From: Dillenia suffruticosa
Lineage: Eukaryota; Streptophyta; Magnoliopsida; Dilleniales; Dilleniaceae
Assembly: GCA_033439265.1 (NCBI GenBank)
Contig: JAVTVX010000015.1
Coordinates: 25,101,947 to 25,165,946, forward strand
Reading direction: 5' to 3'
DNA length: 64,000 bases
Below, in pieces: positions 37,484 through 47,416 of this stretch; the first letter of the stretch is position 1, and every line of letters begins with the position of its first letter. Under the pieces are notes generated by a model that saw only the letters and a program-made list of their open reading frames with translations, searched no databases and was not told where the DNA came from. Both the position numbers and the translations under genes were made by a program.

Positions 37484-38611
37484 TGTTAAATAATAATTTC
37501 TAATTGATAAGTTTGAAATATTAATAGTCCTTGGACTAATAAAGAATTTTCTTAGCATTCAGGTGAAGCAATCCAAAGGAGAGATTTTTATTTCTCAAGA
37601 AAAATATATAATAGATTTACTCAAAAAATTTTGCATAAACAATTGCAAACCAGTAGCAACTCCTATGGCTTTCAATGAAAAATTACAACAAAATGATGGA
37701 GCTGAAAAGTGTGATTCAAATATTTATAGAAGCCTTGTAGGTTCTTTGATTTATTTGGCAAATACAAGACCTGATGTTGTATATGCTGTCAGTTTAATAT
37801 CCAGATTCATGAATGCTCCAAGCAAGCTTCATTTTGCAGCAGCTAAAAGGATACTTCGATACCTTCAAGGGACTAAAATGCTGGGAATCAAATATTTGAA
37901 AGAAGAGGACAGTAAGTTGGCTGATTTCACCAATAGTGATTAGGCTGGAAGTCTTGATCATAGGAAGAGTACTTCAGCATATGTTTTTTTGTCTAGAATC
38001 TAAAATCATTTCATGGAGTTCAAAGAAGCAAAGTTCAGTTGCATTGTCCTCAGTAAAGGCTGAATATATTGCAGTAAATGAAGCTGTTCGTGAAATAGTC
38101 TGGTTAAGGAGAATTTTAGTTGACTTATAGCAAAAAGTTACAGATCCTAATCTTATTTATTGTGACAACAAGTCTACAATTTTAATGACCAAGAATCCAA
38201 TCTTTCATGGAAGATCAAAACATATAGAGCTGCGACACAATTACATTCGTGACATGGTTCAAAAGAAGGAAATTTATTTGGACTTCATTTTGATCACATA
38301 TCAACCGGCAGATATTCTTACAAAGAAAGTATCCATCCAAAAACTTCAGTGGTTCAAGGATATTATGAAGATCACAAATTAAGAGGGGGTGTTAAATAAT
38401 AATTTGTAATTGATAAGTTAGAAATATTAATAGTCCTTATGTTTTTCTAGACTTATTAAAGTATTTTTAGGTTCTCTAAGTCTTATTTTTCCAAATAATC
38501 TTTTATTATAAACTCTACTATAAAAACATGCTCTGAATATGAAATTCAATTCAATGAAAAATAGAGCAGAATTTTCCTCTTCTAAAAAATTTCCTTTCTC
38601 TTTCTCCAACA
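37484..38611 (+). mobile_element. Nested, internally deleted Ty1/copia element
   Basis: The left end keeps only about 55 bp of LTR (TGTTAAATAATAATTT...). The right LTR is complete (38390-38611, TGTTAAATAATAATTT...CCAACA, 222 bp) and is preceded by a purine tract AAGAGGGGG. Between them are the reverse transcriptase C-terminus and RNase H (about 37563-38382): YRSLVGSLIYLANTRPDVVY, ISWSSKKQSSVALSS and AEYIAVNEA. The flanks are a perfect 5-bp duplication ACTAA on both sides (37479-37483 and 38612-38616). The reading frame is fairly well kept with a few stops, so this is younger than its host element. Confidence 0.92.
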
Positions 38612-39569
38612 ACTAAAACTAGTGATACTGAGGTAACTCCTCCAATCTCAGCAACTCCAACAACACCCCCAAGAAGCCACTCCAACAGGATGAAGCTCCA
38701 AGATGAGTCCTCCATTAAGAACAGCTTTTGTTTCAACATTAAGTCCAGAGGTTGGAACCCATGGAACTTGGAACCTTGAAGATATCTTCCATGCCACTTA
38801 GATAGTAAATAATCTTAATCTTTTCTGTCTTTATGATGTTGTTGAACCTTTAAATTTTGAAGAAACCAAGAAAGATGAAAAGTGGGTTCAAGCTATGATG
38901 AAATTCAAGATATCAGGAATAATGACAGTTAGGAGTTAACAATGTTTTCAAAGGGTCATCAAGCAATCGGAGTCGGGTGTATAAAGTAGAAAAGAATTTA
39001 AAAGGAGTGGTGGAGCGATACAAGGTTGTGGTAAAGGGCTATAAACAAAAACATGTATCGACTATAATGAAGTTTTTGCTCCCATTGTCAGACTCGAGAC
39101 ACTTATTTTAATAGTGGCTCAAAAGAAATTGAGAATTTTCCAACTAGATGCGAAGTCAACTTTCCTCAACGACTATGTAGAAGATGAAATCTATGTTCAG
39201 CAAGCCCTTGGGTATGTAATCAAAAACAATGAAAACAAAGTTTTAAGGTTGAAGAATGCCTTATATGACCTTAAGTAAGTGTCGAGAGTATGGAACAACC
39301 ACATTAACAAATATTTTCAAGAGAATGGATTCAAAAAGTGCACTCATGAATATGCCCTTTAAGCTAAGGAAAATCAAGGTGATCTTCTCTATGTCTGCAT
39401 ATATATTGATTATTTAATATTCACGGGCAACAATATAGAAATGTTCAACAATACAAAAAAATTACAACATTTTTTTAGATTATATCCTCGCTTTCCTCTT
39501 CCCTCTTGTGATTGTGTAAGTGATTTCTAGCAAAGTTTAGCATTTCTAATCTCACTTTCCAGCATTTAC

Positions 39570-39720
39570 TTATCTTACTGTTGTCCAACCAAGGGTCTGG
39601 ATGATGTGACTTCTAAAAAAGCCTGGAGTACCTTGAAGCCAAGTGTAGCATACCTAAGCATTTTCAGATCCATTGCCTATACACCGGAAAGATCAATACT
39701 AGATGACAAAAGCCGGATCC
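39570..39720 (+). pseudogene. Copia integrase C-terminal fragment
   Basis: Encodes SKKAWSTLKPSVAYLSIF and ILDDKSR, matching the TPEEAWSGxKPSVxHLRVFG ... KLDDKS pattern of copia integrase. It is a separate fragment just after the 3' LTR piece of element B. Confidence 0.7.
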
Positions 39721-39724
39721 CTAA

Positions 39725-40747
39725 AGTCATCTCTAGTAGTGTTTTTACTCTATATAATTTGAAAAACAAAATTAAAAAAAAAAAATTACAATATATGTAG
39801 TGTTGATGCATTCTTTACAAGAAATATCATGTACAATTCTCAAAAAAGTCTCTTCTTACCTTGAACTCTGGATGTTTATATTATGGTTTAAAATGAGGTT
39901 TGATCCTTTGACAACAAATTGTACAATGGGAAGGGAGCAAAGCTGATCTGAGATTGAAAAAACCCTATTTTGTATCGTTGAGCTATCTAATTTTCGACAT
40001 TTGTCAATGGATATCACTTCTGTTTTCACTTTATCTTCTAATATTTAATTCTTTTTTTTAAAAAAAAAAAACTTTTTGTTGGATATTTAACATTTACTCT
40101 AATATTAAAGACTTTAGAAAATGCAATTTGTACATTTGTAAATTTTGAATTCCAGCAACTTTTTCTTTTTTTTTTCATGACCACTCTCACCATATTCTAA
40201 TATTGGGCTGAAAGCTTTGCCCATATTCAACTCAGCACTAGGACATCACACTTATAAGTTTTAGACCCAAAAGTTTTAGCAATTTTCAAGCCTTTTTTCA
40301 TCTAAGGACTTTTACTACTTGGAATCAAGGCTTTTAACAAATAAAAAAAGCAAAATATGAATGTCTGAATTTTTATTCTATAAGGAACATTTTTAAAAAA
40401 CAAAAATTAAACCAGTTCATTAGGTTTATATTATAAATTCCTGATTAGTTTGCAGGTACAGAAAATCTTCTCTTCTCATGTAAAATAGGGTAGAAAGTTA
40501 GTCAAGCAATAGCATGTCTCTTGACTGTCTCTCGTCTCATTAGAATAGAAATAGCACATAGAGATAGCAAATTAAAGAATTTGTTTTGCTTTATTATTTA
40601 TTTATTAAACACTTTCACCTTTTTTTTTTTTTACCCCTTTCTATCAAAAGCTGAATGGCACCATTAAAGAGACCTTTTGTCAAAAGTTTAATACATTAAT
40701 GAAAAGCTGCTAGCAAAGAACTCCTTTACAATTTGCGCGTACACAAA

Positions 40748-40835
<88 letters not shown>

Positions 40836-41740
40836 TCTCCAGAGTATAAAGTAAAGGTACTTAATGATATTGTTGTGTGTGAGTCTTTGGCAAATGGGGA
40901 GGGTTTGAGATGGAGAGGAGAGGATTGAAGAGTTCCCCTCCACTGTTTCTTCTTCCCTTCCAATTTTCCAAACAATAAGGGAAGAGAAAAGGCTTTATGA
41001 TTATTCTCTACTTTAGACCTTCAACGAGCCACCAAATCGCTCTTTCATTAGAATTTCAGTCACCATGGTAGAAATCTATTGTTGAGGTGTTCAACCATTA
41101 ACCTTATTGATTTTCCAAAAACAAGTTGTAACACTTTTATGATGAAATGTCAATTATTATAGCAACATCTAGTTGGTTGGACATGATACCTGAAATAATA
41201 TCGAGAATTTGAGTTTTGTGTAAATATATAAATGTCGAAAGAGTTTTGCTTTTAAGGGTCCAACCCTTTAAAGAGCCAATTCAGATTGAATCAAATTTAA
41301 TCGTGATTATGGTTTATAGGGAAAAAAGAAAGAAAGAAATATTATTGTAATTTTGGGGAATCCAATTAAACAATATCCATACCAAAATGCTACAAAATTA
41401 AATCACAATTTATAAAGGTTAAATCTTCCCAATTTATTAGGGCAGATGTGGCATTGTAAACAAGATATGTAAAAATAAATAAACAAATAAATAAATAAAT
41501 TTATGTATAGCAATTTGTATTATAACAAAGCATAATATTTCGAATTATAATAATTTTGAATTACTTAAAATATCTTTCAAATCAAATAAAAAATTACAAA
41601 ACTGCTAAATGGAGAGCCATATAAAATTCAGTCCATTTAATCTCTTTGGCAAGTTAAAATTATAAGCAGATGTTGATCATCGAACCATCTTATGTTGCTT
41701 ATTAAATGCTCAAATTGATAAAAGAGGAATATATTATTAC
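39725..41740. other. Spacer 3' of KANADI exon 4
   Basis: AT-rich with no recognised gene. It should hold the last exon or exons of the KANADI gene if they follow at normal distance, but I found no match to its conserved C-terminal motif. It contains a long (GA)n at 40752-40831. Confidence 0.4.
40752..40831. repeat. Long (GA)n microsatellite
   Basis: About 40 uninterrupted GA units, the longest pure dinucleotide run in the window. It lies 3' of the last recognised KANADI exon and probably varies in length between individuals. Confidence 0.95.
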
Positions 41741-42799
41741 CTGGAAGAGTTGCTCCAAATTTTAGCATTAGCAGATAGATCAATGTTTATATCCGGTGAA
41801 CCATCTGATTGTCCTCGACTGATGAAGTCATTTGCATTTTGATTTTTCCCCATGGTGGTAAGCAAGAAATCGTCATCCCCATCTGATAAAGCCTCCAACA
41901 ATATTCAAAAGCAACGGTGCTTCAATGATGACTAATTCTTATACACACACATATGTACATGTAGCTATATTTCAATGGTATAAGGGCAGTGCACCAAGTT
42001 TATTAAGAAAGCTAAAAGCCTAACCTCCCCCTCCCACCCAAAAAGGCCCATCCCTCCTAATAGAGAGAGAAACAATATACAGTTGATCTAGTAATAGGTT
42101 TCTTTAACCAAAGACTCAAATTCGGATCATAGAAACGAAAAGAATTATATTAGAAGACTTATCCCTATAGAAACTTCAAGGGTAAGGTAAGCTAAATTAA
42201 TTAGAGAATATGAGTCTGGAGAGTGGTCCGTCAAATAAGAGAGAGAAACGGGAGAGGGAAACTTCTGGTGCCAAGTGCAAAAATTAATTTGTTACCTGAT
42301 GATACTGCAGACTTGTCCGTGTTTTTAACAGTTCTATACATCTGCGAGAAGCAAAACAAAGTGGTAAAAGTAATGCAAAGCATGTGAGAGAAGAAAGATT
42401 TATTAAATGCTACTAATTTAGGACAATAAAATGTTGATTAATGTGCATATATCAGGTCACACTTTTTCTTTTCTTTTCTTATCTCTTTGTCTTCAAAGAA
42501 AAGGAAATAAAATAAACAATTGCAAAGAAAATCAAATCAAATCTTTTATGACTGAAGCACGAGGATCCAAGTTAGATGAGGTGAGTAAAGACTAAAGGGG
42601 TCTTTGTATTATTGAGAAATGATGACTACTTTTTTCAGTTTTGACATCTCATATTTCAAAAAGTAAAAGTTGTCCTGTATCACACCCAGCGACAGGCTCA
42701 ACTGTTGGTTCAATCATAGTTCACTCACAGCGTTCTTGCATCGACTACCGTGCCAAGATGGACATGGACCTTTACTTCTCACTGACCAACATAGGGAGG

Positions 42800-42835
<36 letters not shown>

Positions 42836-43633
42836 TGCAAATGGCTCTTGACATGAGCTAGAGTAAGGTCTTTTACGTCCATGAGCTCTAGAACTGACTT
42901 TGGTGTTGCTCCTAATAATACATAAGAGAAAGAAAGATCAAAGAACGAACTTAGTTCGAAACCATAGAGAGATGATGGGCTTACTTTCATGGCCACCGAG
43001 AAGGTCAACGGCATGGACAAAACGAGCATGGAGAGAGGAAGTCCAACGCATCCGAGGAGCTCTAATGTTTCTCTTAGTTAGTCTATTTGGCATCGTGAAT
43101 CCAGAACCAGATCTCATCATCACATCTGTAGAACTACCATCATGGCCATAGGGACTTCTTTGGTGTAAGTGGCTAAACTGATGATGATGGGGTTTTAATG
43201 TCTCCCTCGATAAGCCATTAAACCTCGGCGTTGCACCAAATCTGTAAGCTGAAGAAGAAGAAGGAGAAGAAGAGGGGTATTTCATTTGATAGACTGGAAT
43301 TCCTTTGATGGGTACTTCTAGTATTGATGAAACTGAAACCCCATGATTTGTTTGTTCTGTGAGGTTAATATTGTTGTACATAAGTGGACGATTGTTATCG
43401 ATAGGGCAAGAGGTCCCGGCTTCTAGAGCAAGTGAGAGGTGAGTGTCAGCTCCTGGAATATTGGATCTTAAAGACCCTTGGCTGTTTGATCTGAGGCCGT
43501 GATGGAGATTGAAGGCGGTGTCTTTGTTTTGGTCGAGCGAGGAAGGAGCACTGTTTGGAGGGCTAATGTGAAGTGAGAGATCAGGGATTTTATTTGAAGA
43601 GTGGTGCTCTTTAGCAAACTCTTTTAGGGACAT
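41741..43633 (-). CDS. KAN: KANADI-like GARP transcription factor (exons 1-4; 3' end unresolved)
   Basis: Nuclear DNA-binding repressor family that sets abaxial identity in lateral organs. Exons on minus are 43633-42985, 42911-42835, 42341-42296 and 41882-41741, with GT-AG borders and consistent phases (1, 0, 1). The N-terminus has the KANADI motif PDLSLHISPPNSAPSS (about residues 18-33), and mid-protein has PIKGIPVYQ. The GARP domain starts at APRMRWTSSLHARFVHAV and continues through LLGGHE into exon 2 (ATPKSVLELMDVKDLTLAHV, then KSHLQ) and exon 3 (MYRTVK). Exon 4 ends WSNSS, where family members normally continue with a W-containing segment and finish near LEFTLGRP. That terminal exon was not found downstream. 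Motifs favour the KAN1/KAN2 side of the family, but this is not certain. Confidence 0.9.
42797..42831 (-). repeat. (GA)n microsatellite abutting KANADI exon 2 donor
   Basis: On the gene strand, (CT)n starts right after the exon 2 donor (CAG|GTTTCTCTCT). It is thus the first 40 bases of intron 2. Length changes here could affect splicing of the GARP domain. Confidence 0.8.
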
Positions 43634-44080
43634 TTTCCTCGAGGAAAGCTTCTGTTTCTTCAGGAAAAAAATGTTATAGGGGAACCATGATTTTCAAGAC
43701 TATCAGGTGGGAATCAGAGGGTGGCTCTTTATTTTTGTGAAAAAGAAAAGCTTCAGTGAGAGAGAGAGATGTGGGGTATTAGAGAAATTAAAGGAGGAAA
43801 GGGAGAGAGACGTGGGGTATTAGAGAAATTAAAGGAGGAAAGCAAAGGATGGGAAGGAAGATGGGTTGGTTGCATTCTCTACTACCGAGGGTATATCAAA
43901 GAAAATGACAGTCCAAGAAAGTCCTCTCTCTCTCTCTCTCTCTCTCTCTGTCAAAAATAGTGAAAGATCGAACAGTTGGATGTCCAATACCCCGAATAAG
44001 ACGGGTTAAAATTTTCATGACAGAGGACTGCTTCCCAATGGGATTCCACTCTCTCTCTCTCTCTCTCTCTCTCCCCCCTT
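43634..44080 (-). promoter_or_regulatory. KANADI 5' flank with CT tracts and a short tandem duplication
   Basis: Upstream of the ATG (higher coordinates) lie a 42-bp direct tandem duplication (about 43762-43801 and 43804-43842, differing at about two positions) and CT tracts at about 43921-43949 and 44050-44073. These are likely 5' UTR and proximal promoter. No TATA box was assigned. Confidence 0.5.
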
Positions 44081-45900
44081 CACATTATCAGTTCCCTGTT
44101 CACATGAATTAAATGGGTGGGCGTAGATTCTCTCATCAGAGCACGGATAAACATACACTGTGGACGACCTAGAAGCGTGTAGACCCTAAAGTGTTGTTTG
44201 TTTGCTTCCAAATTCATTATGATATCCAAAACCCTAATTCCATGCAAATATACCTTATTGTATTAGTCTCCCTTTCAATAGTAAACAAATATTTCCTTCC
44301 ACACCCCCCCCCCAAAAAAAAACAACTGTCTGTTCTTTTATTTTATTATTAATTGCTGTGTCATCCCCACATATGTAATCTTTCCAATGACTCCAAATAT
44401 CTCCCAATCATAGGGTGGGTTCTCAAAGATTGGTGCACATTAACAAATATATTACTCATTTTTACCGGATTTAAATTATAACCTGTTAAATGTAACTATT
44501 ACAACAGTGGGAAAAAAAATCAGAATGGAATTTCTGTACCAATACTACATGGGGGGGGGGAACATGAATAGTTGTGTTATACATATCACAACCTAATACA
44601 AAAGTGAAGCATCAAAACTCCAAAACCTATAGTAGTTCATACATATTTATTGAGCTCAAAGATACCTGGTTCTTTTGCTATGCACCTCCCCAATTTAAAA
44701 TGAAAATAAAAATAAAAATTAAGTAAGTACATTAGAGGTAGTAAAAAAATTGTAAAATAAAACTCAAATCAAAAAGAGCGTCCTCCCTTGGTTGCCTTGT
44801 TTTCTGCGGTATTGGGATGTTACTGATATCTTTGTGGTAAATCAAATTGAACAGAAGGGGGCATGGGTTTGGCTTTGTTCATTTTCAAAATGTTTTTTGG
44901 ATGTTAAGAAGACCGAAGAACAGTGAAGCAGCATGTGGATTGCGAGAATAGCTTTATGCTCAATAAGTGAGGTGGAAACATATTCAATAAGAGCTTGAGA
45001 ACATATTCAAAGGGAAACATAGTATACAAAGTGGAAGAGGAAGATAAAGAATCGCTATCTAGGAGCATGGTTGGTATAGTTAGAGCTCCTGAAGTTATCC
45101 CCTCTCTCCATACTCACTTTGCCATGCCTAGAAATTTTGAGTGTTTCTGTACATCCTATGGTAAGAAATATAGTGCTTCTCACCCTTACATAGAAGAATG
45201 AGTTGGGATCTGTTCATGTGATGTTGATTAGTTAAGTGAACCGTATGAAGAGGTATATGATAGTGTGATGGACCTAACTTTTCTCCTAAGCTAAACACAT
45301 ACAACATCCACTTAGACACCACAACCAAAATCATAAGCCTATTAAGCCACTTGTCTCTTAAACTATTCACCCCTCTAGGTTTTTACAAACACTCTTTTCT
45401 ATTCTTTTTTTCCTTCGTCCTGAACTACCGACAAATTTTAATTTTTTTATTCATAATTTAACTCATTTTATTTATAATATTTTTTAAATAAAATAAAAAA
45501 TTTTAATAATAAAAATAATATTTTATAAATAAAAATTAAATTTTCTCGATAGAAAAGATCAATTTTACTTAATTTTAAATAAATCAAATTTCAATTTTTC
45601 CTTTGAAGATTACTCCCAAGTTTACCATGGTAGGTAGAATTAACGTTAGCAAAATTGTCCCGAACGTGGGACTGATAAAATAATGCTATTTCATCGGATT
45701 CTTAATTTTAAAATTAAAAAAAAAATTTAAAAGAATTAACCTAAAAAAAAAATTTATAATATTTAAATTAAATTAATCGAATCAGATTTAAATAAAAAAA
45801 TCGTGATTTCCATTTTATCTGCGAACCCGGGGCTTCTCGTAAATCCCAATTTTTGGTTTTTGTCTCGAAATCGGAGCAAAACAAAGGAAGGGAGCCTCGA
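44081..45900. other. Spacer between KANADI and SEC61A promoters
   Basis: The two genes are divergent. No gene was recognised; short A/T and C/G homopolymers lie near 44310 and 44551. Confidence 0.45.
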
Positions 45901-45965
45901 GGTCAACATCAAAAATAAAAATTTAAAAAAAATCCCTGCCGTGTACACGTTAGAATGATATTCAA

Positions 45966-46030
45966 CGTGGCAAATCATCATTGGTTAAGAAGCGTGGCTC
46001 AGGAGACACGTGGTGATGTCGTCAGACGTG
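45966..46030. promoter_or_regulatory. ER stress response element (ERSE) upstream of SEC61A
   Basis: CGTGG (45966-45970), nine bases, ATTGG (45980-45984): read on the minus strand this is CCAAT-N9-CCACG, the exact ERSE consensus bound by NF-Y plus an ER-stress bZIP (bZIP28/60 in plants). Nearby are GCGTGG (45992-45997), CACGTGG (about 46008-46014) and AGACGTG (46023-46029), further ACGT-type bZIP sites. It lies about 220 bp upstream of the end of the SEC61A 5' UTR exon, which suits a gene known as a target of the unfolded protein response. Confidence 0.75.
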
Positions 46031-46089
46031 AGAGTGTGTTTAAAAATTTGGAAAGAGAGTTTACAGATGTGATCGAATAGAGTCGGTGA

Positions 46090-46203
46090 GAGCTAAAAGT
46101 ATAACCCTTTGTCTCCAGATTTGCTATGAGGACGTCCGATCTGAGGGTTTTCCTCTGATTGTTACGCCCTTATATCTCCCTCCCTCCCTGTGAAAACCCT
46201 AGT
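46090..46203 (+). other. SEC61A 5' UTR exon and start of leader intron
   Basis: A CT-rich untranslated exon ends at the donor AGT|GTAAGT (GT at 46204). The leader intron runs to the acceptor GCGCAG at 47386, about 1.2 kb. The start codon follows 30 bases later. A leader intron is common in highly expressed plant housekeeping genes. The 5' end of the exon is approximate. Confidence 0.65.
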
Positions 46204-47386
46204 GTAAGTCCCCTTCGATTTCTTCTATTCTGCGTTCATCTGATCTAAGCTCTCTTCGTGTCTTGATCATGATCTGCTCGTCTGAATAATTGATTCGTGT
46301 TTTTGTTCTTCTTCGTTTCGTTAATCTTAATTTTGGGGTTGCCATTCCGAGATTCGATGCTCTGGGATTCTTATTTTGATTACTAAAAATTTTAGATCTT
46401 GGAGGTGTTTGTGCTGAATTGCCATATTTCTGTTTCAGATCTGTATTTTAAAACATTTCATTTCTAACAATTGGAAGCTTTGCAATCTAAATTATGTAAT
46501 GATGATTTTGGCCTGAATTTTTTTTTTTTTTTTTTTTTTTTGTGTGAGATATATCGTTCTTCCCATGTACTATTTGTTTCTGAGTGTTTCAATTTATGGA
46601 ATTCTCCAACAGAACTCACCTGTTTCAAATTCATAAGCGAATTCGCGATATATATAATATATATATATTTCTGGGGTTTTCAGCTCAGACTAGAAGGATT
46701 TTGAAATTTATTTATGCTCTTTGTTTCCTGTAGCATTTAAGCAAAGACCTTCACTGGTTGTTAAGCTTGTGATCTAATTTAGGCACTGAAAATTTGATAT
46801 TTTTTCATCGAACCAACGTTGTTTTGTTATGGTTTATATGTTTTGCGTTCTGATTTTCATGTCTGCCTGCTTTAGAATATCTGTTGTTTTCAAGCACTCA
46901 TTATGGAAACTTTTTATACTGTGATGCAATACAAGTTCGGTGATTGGAAACTATATTCCTTATATGATTGCCTCCAATGGTCAACTGTACTGCAGTGAAA
47001 ATTTTTTTCTTTTCTTATCTTAATTTTTAGTTACATTTACTACTGAAACCTACTTTTACAAAAAAGTAATGTATTTCCCATTCCGGGGGAAATACCCCCC
47101 CCCAACAAATCATTTGAGGTGGTTTAAAACAATCAGATGTTTGGAAACAATTCAAAGTTCTAGTGGGAACAAGCACCTCATTACCCCAACTCTGCATTGT
47201 CTTGGGGTTTTGGTGAATAAGGATTGCAGGGATTCTTCGTTGAGTGCAATTAATTATTATGTGCAAACACCTATAGCAATTTGATTTCTGACTCTGCAAG
47301 GCTGGCAGTTTCCTTGTACTTACAGTAGTGATTCATTTGATCAAAATTAGTACTGATGGTTAAACTCTCTTCCTTTCTGTGCGCAG
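46204..47386 (+). other. SEC61A leader intron
   Basis: T-rich intron in the 5' UTR, with a run of about 24 T at about 46519-46541. No coding potential. Leader introns of this type often enhance expression in plants; that role here is inferred. Confidence 0.6.
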
Positions 47387-47416
47387 GTTGTATTGATTTA
47401 GATATTAGTAGTAGAC

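Larger units (their letters stand above)
34707..39564 (+). mobile_element. Degenerate Ty1/copia retrotransposon B with nested insertion
   Basis: The 5' LTR (about 34707-34926, TGTTGG...CCATCA, TATA-like ACTATATAAACC) is followed by a tRNA-iMet-type primer site (AGTATCAGAGTTAGG from 34931). Then come gag (about 35035-35570), zinc knuckle CYACHKFGHFSWEC (about 35816-35857), a protease remnant (LNNGASNYM in place of the usual D-S/T-G-A-S site), pre-integrase (WLWHIRFGYIN), integrase (to about 37210), and the N-terminal half of reverse transcriptase (about 38980-39455). A 3' LTR piece (about 39466-39564) matches the end of the 5' LTR. It is broken by many stops and by a nested copia (37484-38611). 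RNase H of this copy is lost. Confidence 0.85.

Noticed and set aside
40688-40975. Open frame on minus that could be the KANADI last exon
   Set aside because: Half of it is a Ser-Leu run from the (GA)n repeat and the rest lacks the KANADI C-terminal motif in any frame.
41630-41690. Short minus-strand continuation of KANADI starting WFDDQHLL and ending in a stop
   Set aside because: It would need an intron of only about 52 nt with a poor acceptor and gives no family C-terminus.
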